Shown: piece after piece, positions 5,560-6,002 of the stretch
Numbering within the stretch: the first letter of the stretch is position 1
Layout: each line of letters starts with the position of its first letter
From: Acidimicrobiaceae bacterium
GTDB lineage: Bacteria; Actinomycetota; Acidimicrobiia; Acidimicrobiales; MedAcidi-G1
Direction: 5' to 3'
DNA length: 6,002 bases
Assembly (NCBI GenBank): GCA_002727895.1
Contig: PBUO01000059.1
Coordinates: 17,908-23,909, forward strand
Position numbers and translations under genes: made by a program
Notes under the pieces: generated by a model
Seen by the model: the letters and a program-made list of their open reading frames with translations, nothing else
What the model was told of the DNA's origin: nothing
The model's database searches: none

Positions 5560-6002
5560 CCGGTGCGTCTCCCCTTGACCAGACGGGGCCACAGGACGGG
5601 CGTGCGGGCCTTGTAGGCGAGGTAGTCGGCGTGGTCTCCCCATCTCCGGTCTGCTGCCGCCTCAAGGAGTGGAATGCCGCTTACCCGGGTCAGTAGCAGC
5701 CAGACGAAGACGGGTGAAAGCAGGGTGAGGTGGCTCCAACCCGTCAGCGCCGGGGCCGCCAGCACCGCGATGCCGGACCACAGGAGAATCTCGCCGACAT
5801 AGTTGGGGTGCCGTGACCGACTCCAGAGCCCGATGGTGATGAAGTGCCCCCGGTTGTCGGGCTGTGCCCGGAAGCGCCGCTTCTGTTCGTCGGCAACGAC
5901 TTCAAGTCCGAAACCCACGACCCAGAGGGAGATGCCCGGGAAGGTCAGTGGTCCGACGGCAGTTCGTCCCATCTGCGTGATGGCGGCGAGCGCCGCCCCG
6001 GC
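5556..6002 (-). CDS. DUF1295 / steroid 5-alpha-reductase-like membrane protein, 5' end outside window
   Basis: Only the C-terminal 148 residues are present. The frame is open to the window edge and members of this family are usually about 250-270 residues, so the true start lies beyond 6002. An internal ATG at 5972 is in frame but would start mid-domain. Diagnostic motifs are the DEQKRRFRAQPDNRG block, then GLWSRSRHPNYVGEILLWSG. The latter is the classic SRHPNY-GE signature shared by DUF1295, isoprenylcysteine methyltransferase-like and steroid-reductase-like proteins. A third block is SGIPLLEAAADRRWGDHADY followed by AYKARTPVLWP. Hydrophobic spans flank these motifs, placing it in the membrane. 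Relatives reduce double bonds in steroid or fatty substrates or are uncharacterised, and the substrate here is unknown. It is convergent with the acyltransferase gene, and their stop codons share bases 5557-5558. Confidence 0.9.
   Translation of the reverse strand, partial: AGAALAAITQMGRTAVGPLTFPGISLWVVGFGLEVVADEQKRRFRAQPDNRGHFITIGLWSRSRHPNYVGEILLWSGIAVLAAPALTGWSHLTLLSPVFVWLLLTRVSGIPLLEAAADRRWGDHADYLAYKARTPVLWPRLVKGRRTG

Overview
This window is very GC-rich and third codon positions are overwhelmingly G or C. It carries dense, compact gene units with frequent GTG starts. The gene set is ispD-ispF-rlmB, an F420/PPOX-type flavoprotein-fold gene, a PlsC-family acyltransferase and a DUF1295 membrane protein. 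Together with an RlmB carrying a long basic Gly/Arg/Pro-rich N-terminus, this suggests a high-GC actinobacterium, possibly an acidimicrobial or environmental lineage. That placement is an inference from composition and gene families; there is no rRNA here to confirm it.

Layout. Positions 114-2264 (+) hold a tightly overlapping operon: ispD (MEP cytidylyltransferase), ispF (MECDP synthase) and rlmB (23S rRNA 2'-O-methyltransferase of the TrmH/SpoU family). A strong GC hairpin (2311-2341) sits between rlmB and a convergent minus-strand gene (2357-2974) for a multi-pass membrane protein of unknown function. That gene starts at TTG behind a well-placed Shine-Dalgarno sequence. A minus-strand tRNA-Thr(TGU) lies at 3085-3158. 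A minus-strand SRPBCC-domain protein (3261-3731) is separated from a plus-strand pair by a gene-free divergent region of about 350 bases. The pair is a PPOX/F420-type protein (4086-4502) overlapping a PlsC-type acyltransferase (4492-5559). The last gene (5556 to the window edge, minus strand) is the C-terminal part of a DUF1295/steroid-reductase-like membrane protein. Its stop codon interlocks with that of the acyltransferase.

How the genes work together. IspD and IspF catalyse two non-consecutive steps of the MEP isoprenoid pathway, with IspE acting between them (not in this window). RlmB belongs to ribosome maturation and is commonly found near ispDF in actinobacteria. The right half looks like ordinary lipid and redox housekeeping or accessory genes, with no clear shared pathway. 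I see no mobile element, CRISPR array, phage gene, defence module or biosynthetic cluster, and nothing I would call a new system. The observations below are small-scale ones: overlaps, start codons, motif variants and palindromes.
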